Assembly (NCBI RefSeq): GCF_004364805.1
Contig: NZ_SOAP01000001.1
Location: 1,178,001 to 1,242,000 of the forward strand
Direction of reading: 5' to 3'
Source: Pelagimonas phthalicica
GTDB lineage: Bacteria; Pseudomonadota; Alphaproteobacteria; Rhodobacterales; Rhodobacteraceae
DNA: 64,000 nt
Both the position numbers and the translations under genes were made by a program. Of the stretch, positions 1-9,489 are shown piece after piece. Positions within the stretch are counted from its first letter, which is position 1. Each line of letters begins with the position of its first letter. The notes beneath the pieces were generated by a model. It worked only from the letters and a program-made list of their open reading frames with translations. It had not been told where the DNA came from and did not search any database.

Positions 1-1269
1 CAAGATCGCGCCGCCACCGTGCTGCGCCTGATGAACGAACAGGGCTATCTCACCGCCGAAGAAACACGGCATTACCAAAACAACCCGGCCACCCTGGCCG
101 CCGAGGCGCAAATGTCTGCCGGGGGTTATTTTGCCGATTGGGTCATGCGCTCGGGCCCTGAATTCTTTACCCGCGACACCACCGAAGACGTGCTGATCCG
201 CACCACACTGGACCAACGCCTGCAGGCCGCCACCGCCGAAGCGGTCAACAAGGTTTTCTCTGAAAAGGTGCGCGAAGGATCCAAGGCCGAGGTCGCCGTG
301 GTGGTCATGTCTGCCGATGGTGCCGTGCGCGCCATGATCGGCGGACGCAAAACCGATGCGTCAGGCCTGTTCAACCGTGCCAGCCAAGCGGTCCGTCAGA
401 CCGGTTCCGCCTTCAAACCCTTTGTTTATGCGACCGCTTTGGAACTGGGCTATGGCCCGCTCGACACCGTTTTGGACGAACCGTTCTGTATGAACATCCC
501 TGGTTCCGGCGAATGGTGCCCCAAGAACTACACCAAGACCTTCAAGGGCCGCGTCACCCTGACCGATGCGCTGAAAGACTCGCTCAACATTCCAGCGGTC
601 AAGATTTCCGAATCTGTCGGGCGCGATCTGGTCATGCGGGTCGCCCGCGACTTCGGCATCTATCGCGATCTCAAGGACACACCGTCCATGGCGCTTGGCT
701 CCTCCGAGGCGACCCTGCTCGAGATGACCGGTGCCTATGCAGGCATCCTGAATGGTGGCTCCTCCGTGACGCCCTATGGCCTGACCGAGCTGCGCCTGCG
801 CGGTGATGACACCCCGCTGATGGGGGCCGGCGGCGGCATTGGCGAACGTGTGATCCAGCCTCGCGCCGCGGGCGAGCTGATCTGGATGATGGAAAAGGTC
901 GTCGCCGAAGGCACCGGCGCCCGCGCCCGCCTGTCCGACCGCCCGGTCGCTGGCAAAACCGGCACCAGCCAAGAGGCACGCGATGCCTGGTTTGTCGGCT
1001 TTACCGCCGATTACGTGGCCGGTGTCTGGATGGGCTATGATGACAACACCCCGCTGTCGGGCGTCACCGGGGGCGGCTTGCCCGCCGAGATCTGGCGCGA
1101 GGTCATGACACGCGTGCACCAAGGCATCCCGGCCAAGCCCTTGCCCTCGCAGGCTCCGGTGGTGCAGGCCCCGGCACCGCAACCAGCCCCGCAGCCCGCG
1201 CCACGCGACCAACGCGTGCGAGATTCGATCCTGAACCAGGTTCTGCGCGACATTCTGGGGGGGAATTAA
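1..1269 (+). CDS. Class A penicillin-binding protein (PBP1A family), C-terminal part
   Basis: The gene is cut by the window start: the frame is open from base 1, so the N-terminal membrane anchor and glycosyltransferase domain lie outside. What remains is the transpeptidase domain that cross-links peptidoglycan in the periplasm. The three active-site motifs are present: SxxK as SAFK (serine codon at 406-408), SxN as SLN (580-588) and KTGTS (955-969). The tail is rich in Pro, Ala and Gln repeats and ends in a short charged segment. The family is certain; whether it is mrcA or a paralogue cannot be decided without the N-terminus. Confidence 0.93.
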   Translation, partial: QDRAATVLRLMNEQGYLTAEETRHYQNNPATLAAEAQMSAGGYFADWVMRSGPEFFTRDTTEDVLIRTTLDQRLQAATAEAVNKVFSEKVREGSKAEVAVVVMSADGAVRAMIGGRKTDASGLFNRASQAVRQTGSAFKPFVYATALELGYGPLDTVLDEPFCMNIPGSGEWCPKNYTKTFKGRVTLTDALKDSLNIPAVKISESVGRDLVMRVARDFGIYRDLKDTPSMALGSSEATLLEMTGAYAGILNGGSSVTPYGLTELRLRGDDTPLMGAGGGIGERVIQPRAAGELIWMMEKVVAEGTGARARLSDRPVAGKTGTSQEARDAWFVGFTADYVAGVWMGYDDNTPLSGVTGGGLPAEIWREVMTRVHQGIPAKPLPSQAPVVQAPAPQPAPQPAPRDQRVRDSILNQVLRDILGGN

Positions 1270-1383
1270 CGGCTGTCGCTGACCCAGAGGCCACAACACG
1301 CCTTGCCTCAACATGCTAGGCTGCCCTAAGGGAATTGAAATCAAACCGTTCGGACACGCCTTTGCGGCCTGTTTGGCCCCCGC

Positions 1384-2172
1384 GTGAAAGAGCCCGCCTT
1401 GCCCACCGCCCATCCGCTCCCGGTTGCGCCTTTGCGCGTGTTGAAACGCCTCACCCTCATCCTTTGCGGCCCGCTGATCTTTCTTTTCCTTGCGGTGGCC
1501 CCCAGTTTCTGCGGCCAAAGGCGCGGGTTTCGCGGTTGGTATTGGCGACGGGTCTCGCGCGCCTGTTCCTGGCTTTTGTGGTTTCTCGACATCCGTGTGA
1601 TTATCAGCGACAGCGCCCGCGCGGCGCTGGCACAGGACGAAAATAGCGTCATCGCCGTCAACCATCGCAGCCATCTCGATGGGTTCGCCATGCTGCATGT
1701 GATCCCGGATCAGAAATGGGTGACTTTTGGTGCCAAGAAAGAGCTCTGCCGCGCCGCCCTGTTAAAACGCGGTTTTCAGGGCGCAGGCCTGCTGGAGATC
1801 GACCGTGAGAATGGCCGCCACGCGCTCGACTCGCTGACCGACGCCGTCGCGGCCATGCCACCCCGCCGCTCTCCGATCCTGTTTGTCGAAGGCACCCGTT
1901 CCCGCACGCCCGGCCTGCCGCCCTTCAAACCCGGCGCGGTTCTGATTGCCCAGGCCACAAAGCGAGCGGTCCGGCCCTTTGTCATCATTGGATCGGATAA
2001 ACTGCTGCCACGCGGTGCATTTCTGCCCAAAGCAGGCAGTATCACCATCGACATTCTCGATCAGATCACGCCCGACCCGAGCCAAAGCACTGACGACAAT
2101 CTCGCCACGCTCCGCCATGCCATGGCCGCCAGCTATGACGCGGCCAGCGGAGAAACAACGCAACTGGACTAG
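1384..2172 (+). CDS. 1-acyl-sn-glycerol-3-phosphate acyltransferase (PlsC family)
   Basis: Transfers an acyl chain to lysophosphatidic acid in membrane phospholipid synthesis. The H-x4-D catalytic motif is NHRSHLD (His94, Asp99), followed by the FVEGTRSR substrate-binding block near residue 169 and a PFVIIGSDKLLP block. Hydrophobic stretches at about residues 24-42 and 60-72 suggest membrane attachment. The start is a GTG at 1384 with no clear Shine-Dalgarno, so the true start may differ by a few codons. At 262 residues it is typical for the family. Other PlsC-like acyltransferases, such as ornithine-lipid enzymes, cannot be excluded. Confidence 0.88.
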   Translation: MKEPALPTAHPLPVAPLRVLKRLTLILCGPLIFLFLAVAPSFCGQRRGFRGWYWRRVSRACSWLLWFLDIRVIISDSARAALAQDENSVIAVNHRSHLDGFAMLHVIPDQKWVTFGAKKELCRAALLKRGFQGAGLLEIDRENGRHALDSLTDAVAAMPPRRSPILFVEGTRSRTPGLPPFKPGAVLIAQATKRAVRPFVIIGSDKLLPRGAFLPKAGSITIDILDQITPDPSQSTDDNLATLRHAMAASYDAASGETTQLD

Positions 2173-2178
2173 CCTGTG

Positions 2179-2245
2179 TTTCTCTGGGCCAAAAATATCC
2201 CGGGGTGAATTGGTCGCCCCGCGACCAAGAGGGGCGGCGCCCCTC
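2179..2245 (-). repeat. Dispersed repeat type 1, copy a (hairpins plus conserved core)
   Basis: Core motif GGGCCAAAAATATCCCGGG at 2186-2204, followed by two perfect stem-loops: TTGGTCGC/GCGACCAA (2210-2228) and GAGGGGC/GCCCCTC (2229-2245). Read on the minus strand the stem-loops come first and the core's T-tract second, immediately after the mlaC stop. This is the arrangement expected of a terminator for mlaC. Related copies are at 6960, 20819, 24554, 26908, 46492, 56711 and 60163. Confidence 0.8.
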
Positions 2246-2265
2246 AAAATCCGTCAACGGATTTT
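2246..2265. repeat. 20-bp palindrome, type 2 repeat (single unit)
   Basis: AAAATCCGTCAACGGATTTT has 9-bp arms around a CA centre. It directly abuts the type 1 hairpin and lies 13 bp from the mlaC stop. The same 20-bp palindrome format occurs as tandem pairs at 9815, 18503, 25825 and 49269. Confidence 0.8.
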
Positions 2266-2278
2266 GGCTCCGCCCGCC

Positions 2279-2875
2279 TCACCCGGCTTTGCTCAGATCC
2301 TTGATCATCGCATCAATATCGCCGCGCCGCTTATCCAGCATCGCGCCAATCTCGGTGCGTTCGGTCAAAAGCAGGTTCACGCCTTCGATATACATATTGA
2401 AGAACAGGTTCTTGCCCGACCGATCCGAGACGTGGAATTTCAGATCAAACGGGGCCTCGCCACGCAGATGCGCGACGGTGGTCACCTCGTAATAATTCTT
2501 GACCTTGCGCACACCGGTCACTTCCAACCGGCCGCCAATGAATTCGCGAAAGCGCTTGCCGTATTTGCGCGACATGTAGCCGGTAAAGGCCTTGGTAAAG
2601 GCCTTTTTCTGCCCACCACTGGCCCGGCGACCATCAGCCCCCATGGCATAGGCCGCCACATAAGACAGATCGGCGTAACGTTTGAACACTTTCTCAAACT
2701 CGCCAATCATCGCCTTTTCCGATTTGCCGGAATCGATGATCTTGTTGATCGCGCCCACCAGCTTGCCAACCAAGGCGCTGGCCTGTGACTCATTCAGCGC
2801 CCAGGCCGCGCCTGGCATTGCCAACGCGGCTGTTGTTCCCAGAACAAATGTGCGGCGGGTCACATCAAACGCCAT
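2279..2875 (-). CDS. MlaC-family phospholipid-binding ABC transporter auxiliary protein
   Basis: Periplasmic carrier that shuttles phospholipids between outer-membrane MlaA and the inner-membrane MlaFEDB complex. The N-terminus carries a twin-arginine-like stretch (TRRTFVL) and a hydrophobic core ending AAWA, so export is expected. The body matches the MlaC pattern, including the FxxYMSRKYGKRF region. I chose the ATG at 2875 because GGAAGG sits 9 bases upstream; a TTG six bases earlier would be only 3 bases from it. The ATG follows the mlaA stop by two bases, so the two genes are translationally coupled. The MlaFED permease genes are not in this window. Confidence 0.87.
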   Translation of the reverse strand: MAFDVTRRTFVLGTTAALAMPGAAWALNESQASALVGKLVGAINKIIDSGKSEKAMIGEFEKVFKRYADLSYVAAYAMGADGRRASGGQKKAFTKAFTGYMSRKYGKRFREFIGGRLEVTGVRKVKNYYEVTTVAHLRGEAPFDLKFHVSDRSGKNLFFNMYIEGVNLLLTERTEIGAMLDKRRGDIDAMIKDLSKAG

Positions 2876-2877
2876 AC

Positions 2878-3624
2878 TCAAAATCCTTCCGTATCCAGCG
2901 CCAGCGGGTCGATTTCATCCGCCGGGGCCTCTTCACCCAGTTCATAGCGCCGGTTCTGCAAATAGATCAGCCTTAGCTGAGCATAAGAATCCGCGCTTTC
3001 ATAGTAGATGGAATCGACAGTATCCGCGAAACGCCCCCGATCGCCCACCTTGGACAGGACATAAGCACTGGTTCCCAAACTGCTATATTCAGACGGAATC
3101 ACATAATCGAGCGGATTGGTGAAGAAGTCGACCACGATACCGGCGGTATCCCGCTCGGTCGAAGGGCCAAGGAAGGGCAATTCCATATAGGCCCCTTCGG
3201 GCACGCCCCACACGGCCAGGGTTTCGCCAAAATCGCTGTTATCCTCGGGGATGCCGAAATCGGTGGCCACATCCGCCAAACCGGCAAAGCCCAAGGTCGC
3301 GTTGATTGCGAAACGCACCGTGTTGCGGGTGGCCGGGCCAGGACGCCCCTGCAGGATCTGGTTCACCACCGTGCCGGGCAAAGCCACCGTATCGGCAAAG
3401 TTGCTGACATTGTCCTGCACGCCTTCGGGCACCACAGTCGCGTACCCAACCCCCGCGCTGCGCAGCACCTTTTGATCGATCTTGCGGTTAAAGGCATGCA
3501 CTTTGCGGTTGGTCTGCTCATGAGGGTCATGCACCCCATCAGGGGCCTCGCCGGGTCCGGGAACCGAACAGGCCGACAGGCTCACCAAAATCAAAGTGGC
3601 CAAAGACGCACGCATCTGGACCAT
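2878..3624 (-). CDS. mlaA: MlaA (VacJ) family lipoprotein
   Basis: Outer-membrane lipoprotein of the Mla system, which removes mislocalised phospholipids from the outer leaflet. The signal peptide ends in a lipobox LSAC about 20 residues from the start. The mature protein has the conserved DPHEQTNRKVHAFN block and the GNSDFG-like NSDFGETLAVWGVPEGAY segment expected of MlaA. The ATG at 3624 follows AGAGG by about 10 bases; another ATG three codons later is possible. Directly upstream of mlaC in the same transcript. Confidence 0.93.
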   Translation of the reverse strand: MVQMRASLATLILVSLSACSVPGPGEAPDGVHDPHEQTNRKVHAFNRKIDQKVLRSAGVGYATVVPEGVQDNVSNFADTVALPGTVVNQILQGRPGPATRNTVRFAINATLGFAGLADVATDFGIPEDNSDFGETLAVWGVPEGAYMELPFLGPSTERDTAGIVVDFFTNPLDYVIPSEYSSLGTSAYVLSKVGDRGRFADTVDSIYYESADSYAQLRLIYLQNRRYELGEEAPADEIDPLALDTEGF

Positions 3625-3816
3625 CCGCAAAAAACCTCTTCTAATTCCTTGGGGAAGCGGCAGCATTCCCATAAAAGGCTACTTAGTAACTTTTTACATA
3701 AGACCCAATGCGATCATCTGGTTTCAATAACCCTGTGACACATTGGCGACATGCCGCCCAGCTTGCCCGGATTTCGCCCGGGCGGCAACCTAGGAAACCA
3801 GAGTAGAACAACCCGG

Positions 3817-5550
3817 ATGAACAAAGATCTAATCAAAGCAGGTCGGGACGAATTGCGCGCCGCCATGCGCCAGAACAGACCGTATTTCTGGTTTGCCGCC
3901 ATCTTTAGCGCATTTGTAAACCTGCTGATGCTGACCGGGCCGATGTATATGATGCAGGTCTATGACCGTGTGCTTGGCTCGCGCTCCGAAGCAACGCTGA
4001 TCGCGCTCTCTGTGCTTGTGGTCTTTCTCTATTCCATGATGGGGATTTTGGATTTTGTACGTGGGCGCGTCATGGGGCGGGTTGCAGCGCGGTTCCAATC
4101 GGCACTGGATCTGCGGGTCTTTGATGCGGTGCTGCGCCGCTCGGCGGTGAAGCCGGATCAATTGGCGCAAACCGGGCTGCGTGATCTGGAATCCGTCCAA
4201 CGTTTGATGTCATCACCCGTCTTGCTGGCGCTGTTCGATATCCCCTGGACGCCGGTTTTCCTCATCGGGATCATGATCTTTCACCCCTGGCTTGGCATTC
4301 TGGCCTTTGTGGGCGGCGGTTTTCTGATCGTGGTGACGGTCATCAACCAGATGGTCACCCGCGCCCCCAGCCTGAAATCCAACATGATGGTGATGCAGGC
4401 GGAAAACTCCGCCCAGCAGATCCAGTCCGAGGCCGAGATGGTACAAGCGCTTGGCATGCGCAAGAACGCCTTTCAGCGCTGGATGGTGGCCCGGTCCCAA
4501 GCCTTGGCCGGGCAAATCGGCAGTTCGGACCTGACCGGCTCGTTCTCGACGCTCACCAAAACGTTCCGTCTGCTCTTGCAATCGGCGATGCTGGGGCTTG
4601 GGGCCTATCTGGTCTTGCAAGGCGAGCTGTCGCCCGGTGCGATGATTGCCGGTTCTATCCTGATGGGCCGCGCGCTGGCTCCGGTGGAACAGGCGATTGG
4701 CCAATGGCCTGCCGTGGAACGTGCCCGCAAAGGCTGGGAGAACCTGTCGCAGCTTTTGGGTGAAATGCCCGAAGAGAAAGAGCGCACCGAACTGCCCTAC
4801 CCCCAGGCCAAGCTCGATGTGCAGCAGTTGACCGTGGTGCCGCCGGGTGAACAACAGGCCTCGCTGCGCATGGTGTCATTCATGCTGCAACCGGGGCAGG
4901 CTGTCGGCGTGATCGGGCCGTCAGGCTCGGGCAAATCCACATTGGCGCGCGCCTTGACCGGCATTTGGCGCCCGGCAGCGGGCAAGATCCGGCTGGATGG
5001 CGCAACGATTGACCAATATGGGCCCGACACGTTGGGCCAGTTGATTGGCTATCTCCCACAGCGGGTGACCCTGTTTGACGGCACCATCGCCGAAAACATT
5101 GCCCGCCTCTCGCCCAATCCCGACGCAGAAAGAATCGTCGACGCCGCGCGCAAGGCGGATGCGCATGAGATGATCCTGAAACTGCCCGATGGCTATGACA
5201 CCAAGGTCACCGCCGCGGGTGGTCGCCTGTCCGGGGGGCAGATCCAGCGGATCGGCCTGGCCCGCGCCATGTATGGCGATCCGGTCTTGCTCGTGCTCGA
5301 CGAACCCAATTCCAACCTCGACAATGAAGGCTCCGAGGCGGTGAACCGCGCCATTCGCGGTTTCAAAGAGGCCGGGAAATCAGTGCTGATCATGGCCCAT
5401 CGCCCCGCCGCCATCCGAGAATGTGACCTGCTGCTGATGATCGAAAACGGCACCCGCACCGCCTTTGGCCCCAAGGATCAGGTGCTCAAGGATATGGTCA
5501 AGAACCACCAGCAAATCCAACAAGCCCCAACACAGGGAGGTGTGCGATGA
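3817..5550 (+). CDS. Type I secretion ABC transporter ATPase/permease (PrtD-like)
   Basis: Inner-membrane half-transporter that powers one-step export of a protein substrate through adaptor and TolC. The N-terminal ~320 residues form the six-helix transmembrane domain. The ATPase domain shows Walker A GPSGSGKST (about residue 367), signature LSGGQ (about 470), Walker B LLVLDEP (about 491) and the MAHR switch histidine. There is no N-terminal C39 peptidase-like domain, which fits the PrtD/HasD branch. The upstream in-frame stretch from 3751 looks non-coding, so I start at ATG 3817. It overlaps the adaptor gene by 4 bases. No obvious RTX substrate or TolC gene lies nearby. Confidence 0.92.
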   Translation: MNKDLIKAGRDELRAAMRQNRPYFWFAAIFSAFVNLLMLTGPMYMMQVYDRVLGSRSEATLIALSVLVVFLYSMMGILDFVRGRVMGRVAARFQSALDLRVFDAVLRRSAVKPDQLAQTGLRDLESVQRLMSSPVLLALFDIPWTPVFLIGIMIFHPWLGILAFVGGGFLIVVTVINQMVTRAPSLKSNMMVMQAENSAQQIQSEAEMVQALGMRKNAFQRWMVARSQALAGQIGSSDLTGSFSTLTKTFRLLLQSAMLGLGAYLVLQGELSPGAMIAGSILMGRALAPVEQAIGQWPAVERARKGWENLSQLLGEMPEEKERTELPYPQAKLDVQQLTVVPPGEQQASLRMVSFMLQPGQAVGVIGPSGSGKSTLARALTGIWRPAAGKIRLDGATIDQYGPDTLGQLIGYLPQRVTLFDGTIAENIARLSPNPDAERIVDAARKADAHEMILKLPDGYDTKVTAAGGRLSGGQIQRIGLARAMYGDPVLLVLDEPNSNLDNEGSEAVNRAIRGFKEAGKSVLIMAHRPAAIRECDLLLMIENGTRTAFGPKDQVLKDMVKNHQQIQQAPTQGGVR

Positions 5551-6848
5551 GCAGCGGACAATATTCCATGCGGTTCCACATGACTCTGGGCCTTGTGGCC
5601 CTGTTGGTTCTGGTGGGCGGGTTTGGCACCTGGGCCACCACCACCAATATTTCCGGCGCGATCATTGCCAGCGGCTCAATCGAGGTCGATCAGAACCGGC
5701 AGATTGTTCAGCATCTGGATGGCGGCATTGTCGCGGAAATCCTTGTTGATGAGGGCGACACGGTCGAGGCCGGGCAGGTTCTGCTGCGCTTGGACCCGAC
5801 TTTGTTGCTTTCAGAGCTGGCCATTGCCGATGGGGCGTTTTTCGAACTCAGCGCACGCTCGGCCCGGCTCAAGGCGGAACGTGACGGTGCAGATGACATC
5901 GCCTTTCCGGCTGAGGTTTTGCAACGAGCCGAGCAAGACAGCGAAGTGCGCGATCTGGTGACCGGACAGGAAAACCTGTTCAACGCCCGCCGTATCACCA
6001 TCACCCGCGAAGTCGAACAGCTGAGCAAACGCAAGGATCAAATTCAGGATCAGGTCCGGGGGATCGAAGCCCAGCAAGCGGCGCTGTCAACGCAATTGGG
6101 CTTGATCGAGCAAGAGCTGTCGGATCAGCGCAAATTGCTTGAAAAGGGTTTGGCCCAGGCCAGCCGCGTTTTGAACCTGCAACGCGAAGAGGCCAATCTG
6201 GCGGGCCAAGTCGGGCAATTGCAGGCGCAAAAGGCCCAGGCCGAGGGGCGGATCACCGAGATCGACATTCAGATGCTCAGCCTTGAATCCCAGCAGCGCG
6301 AAGAGGCCATCACCACCCTGCGCGACCTGCAATTGCGCGAGCGCGAACAGGCCGAACAGCGCAACGCCCTGCGCGAACGTCTCAGCCGGATGGAAATCCG
6401 CGCTCCGGTCTCGGGCGTGGTCTATGGGCTGGCGGTCTTTACCCCGCGCTCGGTCATTCGCCCGGCGGATCCGGTGCTCTATCTCGTCCCGCAAGACCGC
6501 CCACTGGTCATCGCCGCACAGGTGGAGCCGATCCATATCGACCAGCTTTTTGTCGAACAGGACGTATCGCTGCGCTTTTCCTCATTGGATCAAAAGCAGA
6601 CTCCGGAACTGTTTGGCCATGTGGTGCAGATTTCGGCGGATGCGTTTGAGGATCAAAGCTCGCAAATCCGCTATTACCGCGCCGAGATCGTGTTGAATGA
6701 GGACGAGATCACCCGCCTGCCCGAAGGCGCAACCCTGATCCCCGGCATGCCGGTGGAGGCGTTTATCCGCACCGAGGATCGCACCCCGCTGGGCTATCTG
6801 GTCAAGCCTTTCACCGACTACCTCGCCCATGCCTTCCGCGAGAGCTGA
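5547..6848 (+). CDS. HlyD-family type I secretion periplasmic adaptor (PrtE-like)
   Basis: Membrane-fusion protein linking the type I ATPase to an outer-membrane TolC channel. One transmembrane helix at about residues 12-30 is followed by a lipoyl half (QHLDGGIVAEILVDEGDTV), a long alpha-helical hairpin rich in Gln/Glu/Arg (about 95-275), a second lipoyl half (IRAPVSGVVYGL) and a beta-barrel domain ending in the conserved family C-terminus. Start ATG overlaps the transporter stop (ATGA), a sign of coupled translation. At 433 residues it has the usual family length. Confidence 0.93.
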   Translation: MSSGQYSMRFHMTLGLVALLVLVGGFGTWATTTNISGAIIASGSIEVDQNRQIVQHLDGGIVAEILVDEGDTVEAGQVLLRLDPTLLLSELAIADGAFFELSARSARLKAERDGADDIAFPAEVLQRAEQDSEVRDLVTGQENLFNARRITITREVEQLSKRKDQIQDQVRGIEAQQAALSTQLGLIEQELSDQRKLLEKGLAQASRVLNLQREEANLAGQVGQLQAQKAQAEGRITEIDIQMLSLESQQREEAITTLRDLQLREREQAEQRNALRERLSRMEIRAPVSGVVYGLAVFTPRSVIRPADPVLYLVPQDRPLVIAAQVEPIHIDQLFVEQDVSLRFSSLDQKQTPELFGHVVQISADAFEDQSSQIRYYRAEIVLNEDEITRLPEGATLIPGMPVEAFIRTEDRTPLGYLVKPFTDYLAHAFRES

Positions 6849-6856
6849 CTGTTGTT

Positions 6857-6883
6857 AAGCGGTGCCTGCCAAGGCAGGCGCTT
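6857..6883 (+). terminator. Strong hairpin after the secretion operon
   Basis: AAGC/GCTT and GCCTGCC/GGCAGGC arms surround an AA loop, 9 bases past the adaptor stop. No T-run follows directly; a type 1 repeat core follows about 75 bases downstream. Confidence 0.45.
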
Positions 6884-6959
6884 GATCAGCCCCTGACGGG
6901 GCGCGATGGGCGGAAGGTGACGTGCATATTGTCGGTCTTGCAAGACACGAGGCCCAATT

Positions 6960-6980
6960 GAGTATTTTGGCCAAGAAGAA
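6960..6980 (+). repeat. Dispersed repeat type 1, variant core
   Basis: GAGTATTTTGGCCAAGAAG is the variant core of the type 1 family, read in the same direction as the preceding secretion genes and 65 bases before ridA. Closely matching copies lie at 20847 (+) and 56711 (-). Confidence 0.7.
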
Positions 6981-7045
6981 GCATGGGGGCTTTTCTTTGC
7001 CACGCCCCAAGACTAGCGTCGCGCGCAATCTAAGGAGGGATTCTG

Positions 7046-7510
7046 ATGAGCAATCCAATCGAAACGCGCCTGACTGAACTGGGTCTGACCTTGCCCGACG
7101 CACCGGCCCCCGCGGCCAACTATGTGCCTTACGTGCTCAGCGGCAATATGCTGTTTGTCTCCGGCCAGATCAGCATCGGGCCGGACGGGTTCATCACCGG
7201 CAAGGTCGGCGATGATCTGAGCGTTGAACAAGGCGCAGACGCCGCCAAAGCCTGCGCGCTGAGCCTGCTGGCGCAAGTGCGCGCGGCCTGTGGCGGTGAT
7301 CTGACGCGCTTGAAGCGGGTTGTAAAACTGACCGGTTTCGTGAACTCCCACGGCGATTTTGCCGACCAGCCCAAGGTGATCAACGGCGCATCTGACGTGC
7401 TGGTAGACATCCTCGGCGACGCAGGTCGACATTCCCGCTCGGCCGTGTCCGCAGCTGCGCTTCCTTTCAACGTTGCCGTTGAAATCGAAGGCATCTTCGA
7501 GCTGGCCTGA
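7046..7510 (+). CDS. RidA-family protein (YjgF/YER057c/UK114)
   Basis: Small protein of the enamine/imine deaminase family that detoxifies reactive intermediates from PLP enzymes, or a related clade with another hydrolytic role. It has the family's ~150-residue form, with a conserved SAVSAAALPFNVAVEIE block near the C-terminus containing the substrate-binding arginine. An excellent AAGGAGG lies 7 bases before the ATG. Its stop overlaps the next start by one base (TGATG), so it forms an operon with the phosphodiesterase. The exact RidA subgroup is not determined. Confidence 0.88.
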   Translation: MSNPIETRLTELGLTLPDAPAPAANYVPYVLSGNMLFVSGQISIGPDGFITGKVGDDLSVEQGADAAKACALSLLAQVRAACGGDLTRLKRVVKLTGFVNSHGDFADQPKVINGASDVLVDILGDAGRHSRSAVSAAALPFNVAVEIEGIFELA

Positions 7511-8259
7511 TGCTGCCTCGCACCTTGTTGGAACGCCCGGTTGCGCATCGGGCATTCCATGATGTGACCCAGGCCCGCCCCGAAAATTCGCGCGCGGCGA
7601 TCCGTGCCGCGATTGCGGCGGGCTATGGGATTGAAATTGACCTGCAATTGTCGCGCGACGGGCAGGCCATGGTGTTTCACGATTACGATATGGCGCGCCT
7701 GACCGGTGTCGCCGGCCCCATTCAGCTTCGATCAGCCCCAGAGCTGGCGGAAACGCAATTGCTGCACGGGGATGAAGGGGTGCCGACCTTTGAGGAAGTG
7801 TTGCGGATCGTTGCGGGCCAGGTGCCCTTGCTGATCGAGGTCAAGGATCAGGATGGCGGCATGGGCCCCAATATCGGCGCTTTGGAGCACGCCACGGTCG
7901 CCGCGCTGGATGGGTATCAGGGCGATGTGGCGCTGATGTCCTTCAACCCGCATTCGGTGGCCGAACTCGCGCGGCTTGCCCCGCAGCGGCCACGCGGTCT
8001 GACGACGTGCAGTTTCTTGCCCGAGGAATGGCAGGTGATCCGCCCGGCCCGGTTGGAGGAGTTGCGCACCATTCCCGATTATGATCGGGTGGGGGCCTGT
8101 TTCATCAGCCATAACTGCAATGATCTGTCCAACCCACGGGTGGCAGAGCTAAAGGCGCAAGGCGTGCCGATCCTGTGTTGGACCGTGCGGTCGCCCGAGC
8201 AAGAGGCAGAGGCGCGCGAAATTGCGGATAATGTGACATTCGAGGGCTATACCGCCTGA
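7510..8259 (+). CDS. Glycerophosphodiester phosphodiesterase (UgpQ-like, cytosolic)
   Basis: Hydrolyses glycerophosphodiesters to glycerol-3-phosphate plus alcohol. The GDPD signature is clear: AHRAFHDVTQARPENS near the start, then EIDLQLSRDGQAMVFHD carrying the metal-binding Glu/Asp and second catalytic His, and IEVK about residue 115. There is no signal peptide, unlike periplasmic GlpQ. Coupled to ridA by a one-base overlap. The C-terminal WTVRSPEQ block is typical of the TIM-barrel end. Confidence 0.9.
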   Translation: MLPRTLLERPVAHRAFHDVTQARPENSRAAIRAAIAAGYGIEIDLQLSRDGQAMVFHDYDMARLTGVAGPIQLRSAPELAETQLLHGDEGVPTFEEVLRIVAGQVPLLIEVKDQDGGMGPNIGALEHATVAALDGYQGDVALMSFNPHSVAELARLAPQRPRGLTTCSFLPEEWQVIRPARLEELRTIPDYDRVGACFISHNCNDLSNPRVAELKAQGVPILCWTVRSPEQEAEAREIADNVTFEGYTA

Positions 8260-8301
8260 TCCAACCTTGATTGATCCGGCGAAAACGCCAGATTGGATCG
8301 C

Positions 8302-9489
8302 ATGGAAGATCACGCGCCCCTTACCGTCAACATCTTGTCTTCGCTGGATCAAATCGCGACCCAGGAATGGGATGCCTGTGCTTGCCCCGAAGCGGCAGAG
8401 GGTCGCCCGCTGGACCCGTTCACGACCTACCGGTTTCTGTCAGCCCTTGAAAAAAGCGGCTCGGTCGGGCCGGGAACCGGGTGGGAGCCGCGCTATCTGG
8501 TGGTGGAAAAGGCTGGCCTTCCGATTGCGGTCTCGCCTCTTTACGCCAAGGGGCACAGTCAGGGTGAGTATATCTTTGACCACAATTGGGCCCATGCCTT
8601 GGAACAGGCTGGGGGGCGTTATTACCCCAAGCTGCAAATCGCCGTGCCCTTTACCCCGGCCACTGGTCGCCGCTTTCTGACCCGTCCGGGCTATGAGGCC
8701 GAGGGCATGTCGGCGCTGATCCAGGGGGCCGTGCAATTTGGGGCCGATAATGAGCTGTCATCGCTGCACATCACCTTTTGCACCGAGGATGAGGCGCTGG
8801 CCGGGGAGCAGATGGGCTTGCTGCGCCGCGCCTCGCAGCAGTTTCATTGGGTGAATGACGGGTATGCCGACTTTGACGCTTTCCTTGCCTCACTCAGTTC
8901 GCGTAAGCGCAAGAATATCCGCAAGGAGCGCTTGAAGGCGCAAAGTTTTGGCGGCGAGATCGAGGTGCTTAGTGGGGATCAGATCCAACCCCATCACTGG
9001 GATGCCTTCTGGATGTTCTATCAGGATACCGGGGCGCGAAAATGGGGGTCGCCCTATCTGACCCGGGCGTTTTTCGACATTGCGCAAGAGTGGCTGCGCG
9101 ACGATATCGTGCTGGTGATATGCACCCGAGAGGGGCGTCCCGTGGCCGGGGCGCTGAACTTTGTCGGGCGCGACACGCTTTTTGGGCGCTATTGGGGCTG
9201 TGTCGAAGATCATCCCTGCCTGCATTTCGAAGCATGTTACTATCAGGCCATCGATTACGCGATTCAGCATAGGATGCGCCGGGTCGAGGCCGGGGCGCAG
9301 GGCGAACATAAACTAGCGCGGGGCTATCTGCCCGTCGTGACCCATTCCCTGCATTGGCTGGCCAATCCGGGCTTTTCCGACGCGGTGGCACGTTATCTTG
9401 AGGCAGAACGCGCGGCGATCGATGAGGATATTGAAATCTTGACGGCTTATGGACCGTTTCGACGCGAGATTCGGGAGGAACAGGAATGA
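8302..9489 (+). CDS. COG3146 (DUF482-type) GNAT/FemAB-like protein
   Basis: Belongs to the ~390-residue family usually annotated as GNAT N-acetyltransferase or peptidoglycan-biosynthesis-related protein; no substrate has been firmly established to my knowledge. Recognisable blocks are the [19 protein letters not shown] opening, the [12 protein letters not shown] basic motif near residue 205, [17 protein letters not shown] and the late [16 protein letters not shown] block. I take the ATG at 8302 rather than the TTG three codons upstream. It overlaps the following pterin dehydratase gene by 4 bases. Confidence 0.82.
   Translation: MEDHAPLTVNILSSLDQIATQEWDACACPEAAEGRPLDPFTTYRFLSALEKSGSVGPGTGWEPRYLVVEKAGLPIAVSPLYAKGHSQGEYIFDHNWAHALEQAGGRYYPKLQIAVPFTPATGRRFLTRPGYEAEGMSALIQGAVQFGADNELSSLHITFCTEDEALAGEQMGLLRRASQQFHWVNDGYADFDAFLASLSSRKRKNIRKERLKAQSFGGEIEVLSGDQIQPHHWDAFWMFYQDTGARKWGSPYLTRAFFDIAQEWLRDDIVLVICTREGRPVAGALNFVGRDTLFGRYWGCVEDHPCLHFEACYYQAIDYAIQHRMRRVEAGAQGEHKLARGYLPVVTHSLHWLANPGFSDAVARYLEAERAAIDEDIEILTAYGPFRREIREEQE

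Noticed and set aside
361..1698. Minus-strand open frame antisense to the penicillin-binding protein and plsC
   Set aside because: It spans two real genes and an intergenic gap, with atypical composition; both plus-strand genes have diagnostic motifs.
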